DNA of 64,000 nucleotides from JBMNMU01 sp050953505 (GCA_050953505.1 JBMNMU010000001.1:2542001-2606000), one strand, 5' to 3'. Counted from the first letter of the stretch, positions 35,960 to 45,065 are shown. The notes: a model not told the origin generated them from the letters alone. Translations and numbers: made by a program.

Positions 35960-36077
35960 AGGTTTATAGGCACATATTTTATTTCCATATTTCCATACTG
36001 TAATATGAAAAATTTTAAATGCACAAAGGCTAATAAATACAAATACAAACCTTCAATTTGGAGTGATACATAATAAA

Positions 36078-37319
36078 ATGAAACTTATAAAAACAAGGAT
36101 AAAAAAATATATATACATATCTCTTATTTTGTCACTATTTATTCTTTCTGCGTGTAGTGTCAACACTTCTTCTGACGGCCTTGCGCCAGACTCACTTGAC
36201 AAAACTACTCCCCAGGATGGACCGGCACAAAATGATGCATTTCCTCCGGGCGCTAAGAGATCTGAGGCCGAAGAATTGCTTGAAAGCATGGAGCTGAAAG
36301 AAAAAATTGGACAACTCTTCATTGTACGGCCAGAGGCTTTGCATATAAATCCCTTAAATAAGCCAGCGGGGCAAACAGAAACACCAGCAAATAACCTGGA
36401 AAATGAACCCTTAAAAACCTATCCCGTAGGCGGGATAGCGCTATTCGGAGAAGATATTTCAACGCCGGAGCAATTAACAGATTTTATCAAAGACATACAA
36501 CGGCAAAGCAAGATTCCTCTATTCATTGGTATTGATGAAGAAGGCGGAAGTGTTTCCAGGATTGGGAGCTCGCCTGAATTTGACGTTCCCAGATATGAAA
36601 GTATGGGCAAAATTGGAGAAAGCGGAGACCCTGAAAATGCATATCATGCTGGGGTGGCTATAGGAACGTATTTAGCCCAGTATGGTATTAATTTGAACTT
36701 TGCCCCTGTTGCGGATATCAACACAAACCCTGAAAACATAGTAATCGGAGATCGTTCTTTCGGGGATGACCCTGATCTAGTTGCACAAATGGTGTTGTCG
36801 AATATTTCTGGACTTCAAGAATCAGAGGTCATGAGTTGTGTGAAGCATTTTCCTGGACACGGGGATACAAAAGGGGACACCCATGATGGATATGTATCTA
36901 TTGAAAAGACCTGGGAGGAATTAAAGGAGCAGGAATTAATTCCGTTTATAGCATCTTTACATACAACAGACATGGTGATGATTTCTCACATAACGGCTCC
37001 CAATATTACAAAGGATCAGCTCCCGGCGTCATTGTCTGCAGAGATGATTGATGGAAAGCTTCGGAAAAGCCTTGGTTATAAAGGGGTGGTCATTACAGAT
37101 GCTATGGAAATGGGTGCCATTACACAAGAATATTCTTCTTCAGAAAGTGCTGTTAAAGCCATTTTGGCCGGAAACGATATTATTTTAATGCCTGGGGATT
37201 TTGAGGAAGCCTTTGAAGGGATTCATAGGGCTGTAGAAAATGGGATCATAAGTGAAAAAAGAATTGATGAAAGTGTACGGAGGATTTTAGAACTAAAGGA
37301 AAAATATGATTTACTGTGA
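36078..37319 (+). CDS. Glycoside hydrolase family 3 lipoprotein (NagZ-like beta-N-acetylhexosaminidase)
   Basis: A 413-residue protein. The N-terminus is a lipoprotein signal with lipobox LSAC (about residues 23-26), then a low-complexity linker and the GH3 domain from about 65. The NagZ signature KHFPGHGDTKGDTHDGY supplies the His-Asp catalytic dyad, and the nucleophile Asp is in VVITDAMEMGAI. It removes N-acetylglucosamine from peptidoglycan fragments at the cell surface. ATG 36078 is preferred since GTG 36063 lies on the GGAG; the ribosome spacing is long, so the start is less certain than the gene. Confidence 0.9.
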   Translation: MKLIKTRIKKYIYISLILSLFILSACSVNTSSDGLAPDSLDKTTPQDGPAQNDAFPPGAKRSEAEELLESMELKEKIGQLFIVRPEALHINPLNKPAGQTETPANNLENEPLKTYPVGGIALFGEDISTPEQLTDFIKDIQRQSKIPLFIGIDEEGGSVSRIGSSPEFDVPRYESMGKIGESGDPENAYHAGVAIGTYLAQYGINLNFAPVADINTNPENIVIGDRSFGDDPDLVAQMVLSNISGLQESEVMSCVKHFPGHGDTKGDTHDGYVSIEKTWEELKEQELIPFIASLHTTDMVMISHITAPNITKDQLPASLSAEMIDGKLRKSLGYKGVVITDAMEMGAITQEYSSSESAVKAILAGNDIILMPGDFEEAFEGIHRAVENGIISEKRIDESVRRILELKEKYDLL

Positions 37320-37380
37320 ATGAACAGATAAGTGGAATGGATTGCAAACCGTAGAATCCAGTTCCTTTGGTAGTAAAATA

Positions 37381-37488
37381 GGGTAAAGTATCTTCAAGGC
37401 ATAATGGAAAACATTAACCAATTCCAATGAGCAGCCTTGCAAGGTCATGCTCATAACAATTGGCGTGTTATCTGAAAATACTTTACCC
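37381..37488. repeat. 108-bp nested inverted-repeat element
   Basis: GGGTAAAGTAT (37381-37391) is the exact reverse complement of ATACTTTACCC (37478-37488). Inside, CCAATT pairs with AATTGG, and ATGAGCA with TGCTCAT, with CCTTGCAAGG at the tip. All pairs are nested, so the whole element can fold into one long interrupted hairpin. It sits between the convergent GH3 gene and the small gene at 37521. It may be a MITE, a bidirectional terminator or a small structured RNA. Confidence 0.75.
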
Positions 37489-37520
37489 CTCTGAGGGAAG
37501 AGATTTTAAATTCTATAGGT

Positions 37521-37631
37521 CTACTGTTCGTTGTCATCATTCACTGGCTTTTTCTTGTCCTTTTGCTTCTTAGTGCTTTTTTCAACAGAGATGTTTATTG
37601 CATCTGGTTTTCTATTCTTTTTACTTGACAT
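37521..37631 (-). CDS. Very small Lys-rich protein ending KDKKKPVNDDNEQ
   Basis: A 36-residue ORF on the minus strand starting at ATG 37631, with GGAGGTGAT right before it, one of the strongest ribosome sites in the window. The product starts MSSKKNRKPDAINISVEKS and is strongly basic. The end resembles the 34564 gene (KKRKPINDAPLP). Function unknown; small acid-soluble or DNA-binding roles are only guesses. Confidence 0.6.
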   Translation of the reverse strand: MSSKKNRKPDAINISVEKSTKKQKDKKKPVNDDNEQ

Positions 37632-37850
37632 TATATCACCTCCTTGATTAGGGCTTTATAAGCGACTGGAAAATTAATTTCGCCCCAACATATAGGATTT
37701 ACCAAAATTAAAATAAAATACAATTAAATAATAATTCTACTTCCCGACTAACTCATATAGAACGAGTATTATTCTCTTGGATTCTGTAAGAGCTTGCACG
37801 ACTCATTTATACTAAAAGAATGGGATTCGTTCTGTCGGGAGGTGTCGTAA

Positions 37851-38180
37851 ATGAATCTAAAAGCTATAGGAAAACGAATTAAACAAGCCAGAGAAGCAAA
37901 AGGATTGACGCAAGCGTTGTTGGCTGAGAAAGTTAACCTTAGTACATCCCATATGAGCGCTATTGAAAGAGGAGTTAAACAACCTAAGCTAGATACTTTT
38001 ATTGAAATTTTAAATGTACTCCAGGTTGACGCTAATTCTATTTTGACTGATGTTTTGGCAGTATCAAATGAAATTGTATCCTCCCAATTATCAATCAAAA
38101 TGTCTGAGCTTCCGAAGGATCAACAGAGGAAAACCTTACGGGTGCTAGAGACATTGATTCGAGAAACAAGCGATGATTAG
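37851..38180 (+). CDS. XRE-family HTH transcriptional regulator
   Basis: A 109-residue protein with an N-terminal Cro/C1-type HTH: IKQAREAKGLTQALLAEKVNLSTSHMSAIERGVKQPKLDTFIEIL (residues about 9-53). A short C-terminal helical region is probably for dimerisation. GGGAGGTG lies before the ATG. GAATGGGATTCGTTC just upstream (about 37817) and GAATCATTCCCGTTC (about 38270) plus GAATGGGAATGG (about 38333) downstream may be related operators, the latter two just before the Spo0E-like gene. A link to sporulation control is inferred from that neighbour. Confidence 0.85.
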   Translation: MNLKAIGKRIKQAREAKGLTQALLAEKVNLSTSHMSAIERGVKQPKLDTFIEILNVLQVDANSILTDVLAVSNEIVSSQLSIKMSELPKDQQRKTLRVLETLIRETSDD

Positions 38181-38351
38181 TTATGAAAATTAATTTGGAG
38201 AGCCGTAAAAAAGCGGTTCTTTTTCTTTTAAGAGGGTGTTTTAATTAAAGATAGCAAGTAGCTCTTGAAGAATCATTCCCGTTCATGTAGGATTAGTAGA
38301 CAACATGTCTAAAAAGGCAATCTTATTTAAAGAATGGGAATGGTGTGAGTA

Positions 38352-38525
38352 ATGGAAACAGACTTGCAGTGCATAGAGGAGTTACATAAAGAAATAGAGA
38401 TAAAGCGACAAGAGCTTAATCTAATGCTCTATAATATCAACAAATACTATTGTGATTGCATCTTAGAAAAAAGCAAGGAGCTTGATAAACTAATCATAGA
38501 GTATAATAAAATCAAGGAAGGATAA
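38352..38525 (+). CDS. Spo0E-family aspartyl-phosphate phosphatase
   Basis: A 57-residue two-helix protein. It contains EKSKELDKLIIEY, the Spo0E family signature SxxLDxLIxxY, with an upstream helix EELHKEIEIKRQELNLMLYNI. Spo0E-type proteins dephosphorylate Spo0A~P or related response regulators and delay sporulation. The ribosome site is weak. The XRE regulator lies 171 bp upstream in the same direction, and similar GAATGGGAATGG-type motifs precede both. Confidence 0.8.
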   Translation: METDLQCIEELHKEIEIKRQELNLMLYNINKYYCDCILEKSKELDKLIIEYNKIKEG

Positions 38526-38669
38526 GCGGGAAAAGGTGCCTCAGGTAACCAGTGTCACAGGACGAGCGGTGCAGATAACCAGTGTCAGATACCACGATAA
38601 CGGTGCCACAAGTGGCGGTTCTGCCATAGAACAGATGACATCAACCAGCAATATTAATTTGTATACCCT
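38526..38669. repeat. Short decayed repeats before sbcD
   Basis: ACCAGTGTCA occurs twice (about 38549 and 38577) in segments of the form GGTGC..TAACCAGTGTCA. No gene is seen. Confidence 0.45.
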
Positions 38670-38709
38670 CCCTAAGGAACAGAAACAGGTGTTCTTTAGG
38701 GCCTTTTTA
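38670..38709 (+). terminator. Terminator between the Spo0E-like gene and sbcD
   Basis: CCCTAAGGAACA pairs with TGTTCTTTAGGG around an 8-nt loop, one mismatch, followed by CCTTTTT. Confidence 0.8.
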
Positions 38710-38779
38710 TGTTAAAATTGATTTAATATCTGACACACCAATTCCCCATGACACTAAACCCAAAATGAAGGAGGACAAT

Positions 38780-40015
38780 ATGAAGCTGCTTCACTTGGCG
38801 GACCTGCACATTGGAAAGCGGGTCAACGAATTCAGCATGATTCCGGATCAAAAATACATACTGGAGCAAATCCTAAAAATAACAAAAGAAGAAAAGCCGG
38901 ATGCCATCCTTATTGCCGGGGATGTCTATGATAAAAGCCAACCCTCTGCTGAGGCTGTGGAGCTGCTTGATGGATTCCTTACAAGGCTGACAGCAATGGG
39001 CCAGCCTATTTTTATAATCAGCGGCAACCATGACTCACCGGAACGTTTAAGCTTTGGGCGTAAAATTATGGAGAAAACCGGTCTCCATATCGCTGGTACC
39101 TTTGATGGTAGCATGCAAAAGGTAAGCCTGGAAGATGCTCATGGCCCGGTTCACATTTATATGCTACCATTCTTGAAGCCTGCCATGGTGAGGCCATTTT
39201 TTGAGGAGGAAATAGAATCTTACGATCAAGCAGTAGCTGCCGTTATTTCTGCAGCGAATATCAATTCAAAGGAACGTAATGTTCTCATTGCCCACCAATT
39301 CGTAGTGAGTGGAGCATTGCAGCCGGAACGCTCTGAGTCTGAAGCACTGTCAGTAGGCGGACTAGATAGCGTAGATGCATCTAATTTCTCTAACTTTGAT
39401 TATGTAGCCTTAGGGCACCTTCATAGAGCCCAAAGAATGGGTCGAGATACCCTTCGGTATGCAGGGTCTCCTTTGAAATATTCCTTTTCTGAGGTCCTAC
39501 ACAAAAAATCCGCAACCTTCATAGAGCTTGGGGCAAAAGGGGAAGAAATTGCTATACATGAATTACCGCTAGAACCCCTCAGAGACCTTCGTGAAATCAA
39601 AGGCCCCATTAAAGAATTAATTCGCGTTGGCCGAGAGGAAGGGCTAGGAACAGCTGAATCCTCATCAGAAGTGCAATCAGAAGAAGGACAAGGAGGGGAA
39701 CTGCAAGATGAGCCAAACCAAGAAAGGGCGTCACAGGATTACATTCGTGCAATCCTTACAGACGAGGAAGAAATCTACGATGCTCTTGGACAACTGCGCC
39801 AGGTCTATCCTAATTTAATGGCGTTGGAGCTTGAAAACAGCAGAACCATTCAGCAGAATACTACCTCGCTGGCCGCTTCCGGGGATATGGCAGCCAAAAG
39901 CCCCCTAGAATTATTCGCAGAATTCTATGAAGAACAGAATAACAACGAACTAACTCCGGAACAGAGGCTGATAATGGAAGAAATCCTTCAACAGGCGGGA
40001 GGTGCTGAAGAATGA
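38780..40015 (+). CDS. sbcD: Exonuclease SbcD (Mre11-like nuclease subunit)
   Basis: A 411-residue metallophosphoesterase of the SbcCD complex, which cleaves hairpins and processes DNA ends. The phosphoesterase motifs are LADLHIGKRV, GDVYDKSQPS, ISGNHDSPER, AHQF and ALGHLHRAQ. Residues about 284-318 are an unusual Ser/Glu/Gln-rich insert before the C-terminal domain. ATG 38780 follows GGAGG. It overlaps sbcC by four bases (ATGA), so the two are translationally coupled. A hairpin-cutting nuclease is notable in a genome so rich in long perfect palindromes. Confidence 0.94.
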   Translation: MKLLHLADLHIGKRVNEFSMIPDQKYILEQILKITKEEKPDAILIAGDVYDKSQPSAEAVELLDGFLTRLTAMGQPIFIISGNHDSPERLSFGRKIMEKTGLHIAGTFDGSMQKVSLEDAHGPVHIYMLPFLKPAMVRPFFEEEIESYDQAVAAVISAANINSKERNVLIAHQFVVSGALQPERSESEALSVGGLDSVDASNFSNFDYVALGHLHRAQRMGRDTLRYAGSPLKYSFSEVLHKKSATFIELGAKGEEIAIHELPLEPLRDLREIKGPIKELIRVGREEGLGTAESSSEVQSEEGQGGELQDEPNQERASQDYIRAILTDEEEIYDALGQLRQVYPNLMALELENSRTIQQNTTSLAASGDMAAKSPLELFAEFYEEQNNNELTPEQRLIMEEILQQAGGAEE

Positions 40016-43000
40016 AACCATTGAAAATAGTAATGAGTGCCTTTTGCTCTTATGCCGGCAAGACAGAGCTTGACCTTACGGAACTTGGGGGCCAAGGAAT
40101 ATTTCTTATAACTGGTGATACCGGCGCTGGAAAAACCACTATTTTTGACGCCATTGCCTTTGCTTTATTTGGTGAAGCTAGTGGCAGCATCAGAACTGCG
40201 GAAACCCTTCGCAGTGACTTTGCGTCACCTGAAACGGAAACCTGTGTCCAGCTGACTTTTATACATAAAAACAAAACTTACTTAATAAAACGGAATCCCG
40301 GCTATGAACGCCCTAAAAAGAGAGGGGATGGATTTACTCAAGAAAACGCCGATGCTACCTTACAGCTCCCTGATGGAACCATTATAAGTGGTTATCGTGA
40401 TGTGACGAATAAGGTTGTTGATTTACTAGGGATCAATTATGGGCAGTTTAAGCAAATCGCTATGATTGCCCAGGGAGAATTCCTTCAACTTCTACATGCG
40501 GATAGTAAAGAACGAGGAGATATTTTCAGGCGTGTATTTAACACTAGCCTTTACCAATCCGTCCAACGCTTGCTAAAAGAAAAGGAGCGGGAATGGAAGA
40601 AAAAATGTGAAAAAATCGAGGACAGCATCCTTCAATATATATCTGGAATAGCCTGCTCTGATAGCAATCAGGGGCGTACACTCATTACAAAGATTGGCGA
40701 GGCAACTATCCACACAGCAGGGGAAGTATTGGTAGATTTGCAGACCATGATTGAAGAGGATAAGACCCTTGCGGATGGATTAAAGGAGCAGTCAAAGAAG
40801 CTGGAAAATGAGGTTTCTGCCCAGATTGCAGAAATCACACAAGCCAAATATATTAACCAGGCATTTGCAGATTTAGCTAACGCAGAGGAAAAACAAAGTA
40901 AACTAACTCAGCAGCAAGAGGAACATAATAAACAAAAGCAAATGCTTCAAGATGCAGAAAAAGCCCTTTACACCGTTGCACCTTTAGAAGCTGCCTATTT
41001 GCGAGAGGCAGAAAACGAGAAAAAGTTAACCGAAAGCATCGCTTCCCTAGATCTAGAAATACAAGGACAAATAAAAGAATTAGAAACCTTGCAGAAGAGA
41101 TATCAAGGGGAGAAAGAAAAAGAACCAGAACGTGAGAAACTTTCTTTTTCCATTGACAGGCTCACAAAAACCCTTCCTCAATATGACGCAGCGCAGATTC
41201 TTGAAAAAGAACTGGACAAGCTGACAAAGGAGGAGGGCATGTTAAGAGATGTTTTGGAAGAGCTCCGATTAGAAAGGGAGGGGCTTTCCCAGCAGGAGAA
41301 GGATTTAACGGCAGAACTAGAAGAGCTTGCGGACATAGAGACTAAAGTTTTAAGCTGCCAGCAAGAAGGCAAAAATCTGAAATCTACAGAATCTAATATT
41401 CTCGGCCTACAACAATCCTTATCTAGGCTTGAAAAATTGCAAGGGGAAAGCACCAATCTTCAGGCGGATTATGAGAAGGCAGAGAAATCTTTTAATGAGA
41501 CGAATACCGTTTACATGGAAAAGGAAATGGCTTTTTTCCGGGAGCAGGCGGGACGATTGGCCATGACTTTGGAGGATGGAGACTCTTGCCCTGTATGTGG
41601 ATCCAAGGATCACCCTAAAAAAGCGACTTTAGCTGCTGATGCCCCTAGTGAGGCAGAATTAAATGAGTGGAAAGAAAAAGCCAATCAGGCCAGAGAAAAT
41701 ATGCAGGAAGCCAGCCAGAAGTCTGCAACCAAGCAGACAGCAGTGGATATGGCTAGGTCCCAGTTGCTACAGGATGCGAGAGCCTATTTCCCAGAAGTTT
41801 TGGCAGAGGATTGGACACCTAGCATCAAAGCCGAAGAGCGGGTGCCGGACATAAAAACCTTTGAACAGGTGCCTAGCCTAGGAGCAACTGCAGGGGCTTC
41901 TGATGCCGCGGGTGCAGAGGTCTCAGCAAGGGTTACAGGTGCTGATGGTGTAGAGGTCTCGGCAGGAGCTACAGATAGTGACGGCATAGAACCCCTAGCG
42001 AGTTTTTCTGGCACCGGCGGTCCAGTTGATACGAGCGAAAAAATAGAACAGCTATTCAGCCTGATTGAATCTGCTCTGCTTGAATGCCAGAAACAAAAGA
42101 AAGAAAACGAGACGCAATATAAAAAACTAATTGAACAGGAAGAACGGAAGAAACTATGCAGAAATCAACTGGCAACAGTTAAAAACCTGCTACAGAAGAA
42201 TGAAGAAACAAGAGGCCTAGAGGACAAAAAGAGAAATGACATTTTTGCAAATATATCAACCAAGACAGGGGAATTAAAGACCCTAAAAGCCTCCCTAGAA
42301 TACGAAGATCGAAAGGAAGCAGAGGCCCTTCTACAAGAATGGTGCCAGCAGCTAACCCATATGAAAGAGGTCTTTAAGAAGGCAGAAGACGCCTATCATT
42401 CCTTAAAAAAGGAATTAGAAGCAAATCAAACCCTTCTCATCCATCAGAGGACTACCTTAAACGATACCGCCCAAGCCAAAAAACAAGCCCTGGAGGCCTA
42501 TGAAAAGAAGAGGCTAGAGTGCAATTTTACAAATGAGGAAGCCTACCACGCAGCATTGAAAACGGAAGAAGAAATCAAAGGCCTAAGAAAAGCTATCAGC
42601 GAGTATGAAAATGAGGTACAAGCTGTCCAGCGGGAGCTTGAGAGGCTTTCCAAAGAAACAGAAAACAAAGAAAAGCAAGACCTGGAGCTTCTAGAGGATG
42701 CAAAAGGAAGATTAGAGGAAGAAAAAAGGCAGATCGATGAATCCTTACGACTAGTGGCAGGGCGTTTGGCAATCAATGAGCCTACGGCGAAATCCTTAGA
42801 CAAAGCTATAACAGATGCCCATGATTATCAGCAGGAATATCTTCTAGTTAGCAATCTTTCAAAAACGGCCAACGGCGAGCTTGTGGGTAAGCAAAAGCTG
42901 CCCTTTGAGCAATATGTGCAGGCCTCTTACTTTAATCAAATCTTAATAGAAGCAAATAAGCGGCTTAAGATTATGACCAACGGTAGATTTGAACTTATGC

Positions 43001-43386
43001 GAAGAGAAGATCCCAGTGACCTGCGAGCTCAGACTGGGTTGGAAATAGATGTGCGGGATCATTACACTGGTAGAGTGCGTACGGTAAAATCCTTGTCGGG
43101 AGGGGAATCCTTTAAAGCCTCATTATCTATGGCACTGGGACTTTCCGATGTGATTCAAAGCCATGCGGGAGGGGTAGAAATCAATACATTGTTTATTGAT
43201 GAAGGTTTTGGCGCTCTTGATGCAGAGTCTTTAGAGCAGGCCATACAAACCTTGGTAGGCCTCGCCTCCGGCAATCGCCTAGTCGGCATTATTTCCCACG
43301 TTAGCGAGCTGAAGGAGCGAATTGATCGCCAGATTGTGGTAGAAAAGCATAGCAATGGAAGCAAGGTGAAGCTAGTAGTGAGTTAA
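40012..43386 (+). CDS. sbcC: Exonuclease SbcC (Rad50-like ATPase)
   Basis: A 1124-residue SMC-like ATPase. Walker A GDTGAGKTTIFDAI is near residue 35. Long coiled coils run from about 180 to 990, broken by the zinc hook CPVCGSKDHPK (Cys 526 and 529). The signature LSGGESFKASLSMALGLSDV and Walker B TLFIDEGFGALDAES are in the last 110 residues. An Ala/Gly/Ser-rich segment with degenerate AGADGVEVSAGATDSDG-type repeats sits at about 605-675, in the returning coiled coil. Works with SbcD. Confidence 0.95.
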   Translation: MKPLKIVMSAFCSYAGKTELDLTELGGQGIFLITGDTGAGKTTIFDAIAFALFGEASGSIRTAETLRSDFASPETETCVQLTFIHKNKTYLIKRNPGYERPKKRGDGFTQENADATLQLPDGTIISGYRDVTNKVVDLLGINYGQFKQIAMIAQGEFLQLLHADSKERGDIFRRVFNTSLYQSVQRLLKEKEREWKKKCEKIEDSILQYISGIACSDSNQGRTLITKIGEATIHTAGEVLVDLQTMIEEDKTLADGLKEQSKKLENEVSAQIAEITQAKYINQAFADLANAEEKQSKLTQQQEEHNKQKQMLQDAEKALYTVAPLEAAYLREAENEKKLTESIASLDLEIQGQIKELETLQKRYQGEKEKEPEREKLSFSIDRLTKTLPQYDAAQILEKELDKLTKEEGMLRDVLEELRLEREGLSQQEKDLTAELEELADIETKVLSCQQEGKNLKSTESNILGLQQSLSRLEKLQGESTNLQADYEKAEKSFNETNTVYMEKEMAFFREQAGRLAMTLEDGDSCPVCGSKDHPKKATLAADAPSEAELNEWKEKANQARENMQEASQKSATKQTAVDMARSQLLQDARAYFPEVLAEDWTPSIKAEERVPDIKTFEQVPSLGATAGASDAAGAEVSARVTGADGVEVSAGATDSDGIEPLASFSGTGGPVDTSEKIEQLFSLIESALLECQKQKKENETQYKKLIEQEERKKLCRNQLATVKNLLQKNEETRGLEDKKRNDIFANISTKTGELKTLKASLEYEDRKEAEALLQEWCQQLTHMKEVFKKAEDAYHSLKKELEANQTLLIHQRTTLNDTAQAKKQALEAYEKKRLECNFTNEEAYHAALKTEEEIKGLRKAISEYENEVQAVQRELERLSKETENKEKQDLELLEDAKGRLEEEKRQIDESLRLVAGRLAINEPTAKSLDKAITDAHDYQQEYLLVSNLSKTANGELVGKQKLPFEQYVQASYFNQILIEANKRLKIMTNGRFELMRREDPSDLRAQTGLEIDVRDHYTGRVRTVKSLSGGESFKASLSMALGLSDVIQSHAGGVEINTLFIDEGFGALDAESLEQAIQTLVGLASGNRLVGIISHVSELKERIDRQIVVEKHSNGSKVKLVVS

Positions 43387-43727
43387 GGTTACATTTTCAA
43401 AGTTAAGCTACCATGGCGGTATACTCTAAAATTTTCAAAGCCAAGATACCATTACAGTATAACTTTAAAAATTTGAAAGCATTACTGGAGGGGTACTGCG
43501 GCTTATCCTACGAAGACATTAACCATAAATCTTACAATGGTATTACCAGTGCGGTACTGCTTGTCTTAACCCTTTTAGCTTTAGCCCTAAATCATACAAT
43601 AGTATGACCTATGCAGTAACTCTAGTGAGCCACTTTTATTAGCCAAAACTTATAATAGCATTATTAAAACGGCATTTAGATTTCGAGAGAAATATGGAAA
43701 TTAACATTGATGAGGAGGAACACTATA
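43387..43727. other. Intergenic region with degenerate TACCATTACAGTATAAC-like repeats
   Basis: Several drifting copies of TACCAT.GC.GTATA.CT and ACAATGGTATTACCAGTGC fill 43395-43660. A 64-codon ORF here has no ribosome site and follows the repeats, so it was not called. Confidence 0.45.
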
Positions 43728-44057
43728 ATGAAAAACGTAGTTGTATTTACAACAAAAACCTGCCCCTACTGCACCAAGGCGAAGGAGTTTCTTGCGGAAA
43801 ATAAAATTCACTATATCGAAAAGGATGTTAATGTTGATGCAGAAGCCCGAAATGAGATGACGCGGAGGAATATTCGAGGTGTTCCAGCATTTCTTATAGG
43901 TGACGATTTGGTGGTAGGTTTAGATAAAGACAAAGTACTGGCGCTGGTTGACCATCGCTTAGCGGAATGCCCAAATTGCAAAACAAAGCTGCGGGTTCCT
44001 ACTAATAAGGGAAGCATTAGAATTACTTGTCCTAAATGCAAGCATGAGTTTCAATAA
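43728..44057 (+). CDS. Glutaredoxin fused to a C-terminal zinc ribbon
   Basis: A 109-residue protein. Residues 1-76 form a glutaredoxin/NrdH-type fold with active site CPYC (KTCPYCTKAKEF) and the cis-Pro segment GVPAFLIGDDLVVGLD. Residues about 80-109 carry two CxxC pairs (CPNCKTKLRVP and CPKCKHEF), an MJ0042-like zinc ribbon. Glutaredoxin reduces disulfides with thiol donors; the ribbon may bind metal or a partner. GAGGAGG precedes ATG 43728. It has no obvious operon partner. Confidence 0.88.
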   Translation: MKNVVVFTTKTCPYCTKAKEFLAENKIHYIEKDVNVDAEARNEMTRRNIRGVPAFLIGDDLVVGLDKDKVLALVDHRLAECPNCKTKLRVPTNKGSIRITCPKCKHEFQ

Positions 44058-44376
44058 ACAGCTTATTCCTGCATTTTTGAAAGGGATTCTTGTTAACATG
44101 CAAGTTAAAACTGCATTGCAATACACGATACGTGCAAAAAGCAAAATATATGTTAATCGGATATCTTGTCCGCCACAGGATGCCACCTTTAAATACTTGA
44201 GCAATAAAATATGGCGAAATCCTTACCTATAAATCATCATTATGCTACCACAAAAAATGTTGGAGCTATAATAAAAAATATGTTAACTGTATACGGACAC
44301 TCTAAATAAAATGTTCCAGGGGCAAATGCGCTATAATAAAAAATATGTTAACTGTATACCTTATAAGACCTGCCAC
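44058..44376. repeat. Intergenic region with an exact 30-bp direct repeat
   Basis: The same 30 bases, starting GCTATAATAAAAAATATG, occur at 44265-44294 and 44330-44359, 65 bp apart. Each contains TATAAT, so they may act as duplicated promoter-like sequence. No gene is seen. Confidence 0.7.
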
Positions 44377-45006
44377 TTAAGTGCCAGCAATAGGTGGAAA
44401 GCTGGAGTAGACTTTCCCTTTCTCCAATGTAATCCCCCTGCTTGCTGCCAGTTCACTGACGGTAACTAGCTGGTATCCCTGTTCGATTAGATAAGGCACA
44501 ATAAGCCTTGTAGCCTCCACAGTAGTTTCGAAAATATCATGAAGTAAAACAATATCCCCATCTTGTACCACATCTTTAACGTGTTGAAAAATAAGTTGGG
44601 GATTTTGACTTTGCCAATCTAAAGTATCGATAGACCAAAGAATAATCGGAAAAGGAATTTGCGCTGCAAGTCCTTCATTTATAATCCCGTAAGGAGGGCG
44701 CAATAAATTTGCTGGATACCCAGTTGATCGCACGATAACCTCTTGAGCCTGTAACAATTGAATCGTCAGCTCTTGAGGGCTTATATCAGCGAAAGATACA
44801 TGATCATAGCTGTGAATGCCTATCTCATTTCCGCGATTTACCTCTTGGGATAGCATCTCGCCGAGATTTTCTGCCATGGATCCCAAAATAAAAAAGGTGG
44901 CGGAGGAATCATATTGAGTAAGAATATCAAGTATAGCCGGGGTGTATAGCCTGGTAGGGCCATCATCAAAGGTTAGAGCCACCATTGGTTGAGTTTGTGT
45001 TTTCAT
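44377..45006 (-). CDS. Polysaccharide deacetylase (NodB domain)
   Basis: A 209-residue NodB-type deacetylase. Motif 1 ALTFDDGP holds the catalytic base, motif 2 HSYDHVSF gives the two zinc His, motif 3 RPPYG, and the later LLHD. Such enzymes remove N-acetyl groups from peptidoglycan or other glycans. There is no signal peptide, so it is either cytoplasmic or leaves the cell another way. ATG 45006 is chosen because GGAGG sits just before it on the minus strand. Confidence 0.88.
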   Translation of the reverse strand: MKTQTQPMVALTFDDGPTRLYTPAILDILTQYDSSATFFILGSMAENLGEMLSQEVNRGNEIGIHSYDHVSFADISPQELTIQLLQAQEVIVRSTGYPANLLRPPYGIINEGLAAQIPFPIILWSIDTLDWQSQNPQLIFQHVKDVVQDGDIVLLHDIFETTVEATRLIVPYLIEQGYQLVTVSELAASRGITLEKGKVYSSFPPIAGT

Positions 45007-45065
45007 ATGAGCCTCCATCAAATTTTATAAACAATTAAGGCCAATGTAATTATTGCCCTAATCAT

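Noticed and set aside
43413..43607. 64-codon plus-strand ORF after sbcC
   Set aside because: No ribosome site, and the sequence consists of degenerate repeats that run past both ends of the ORF.
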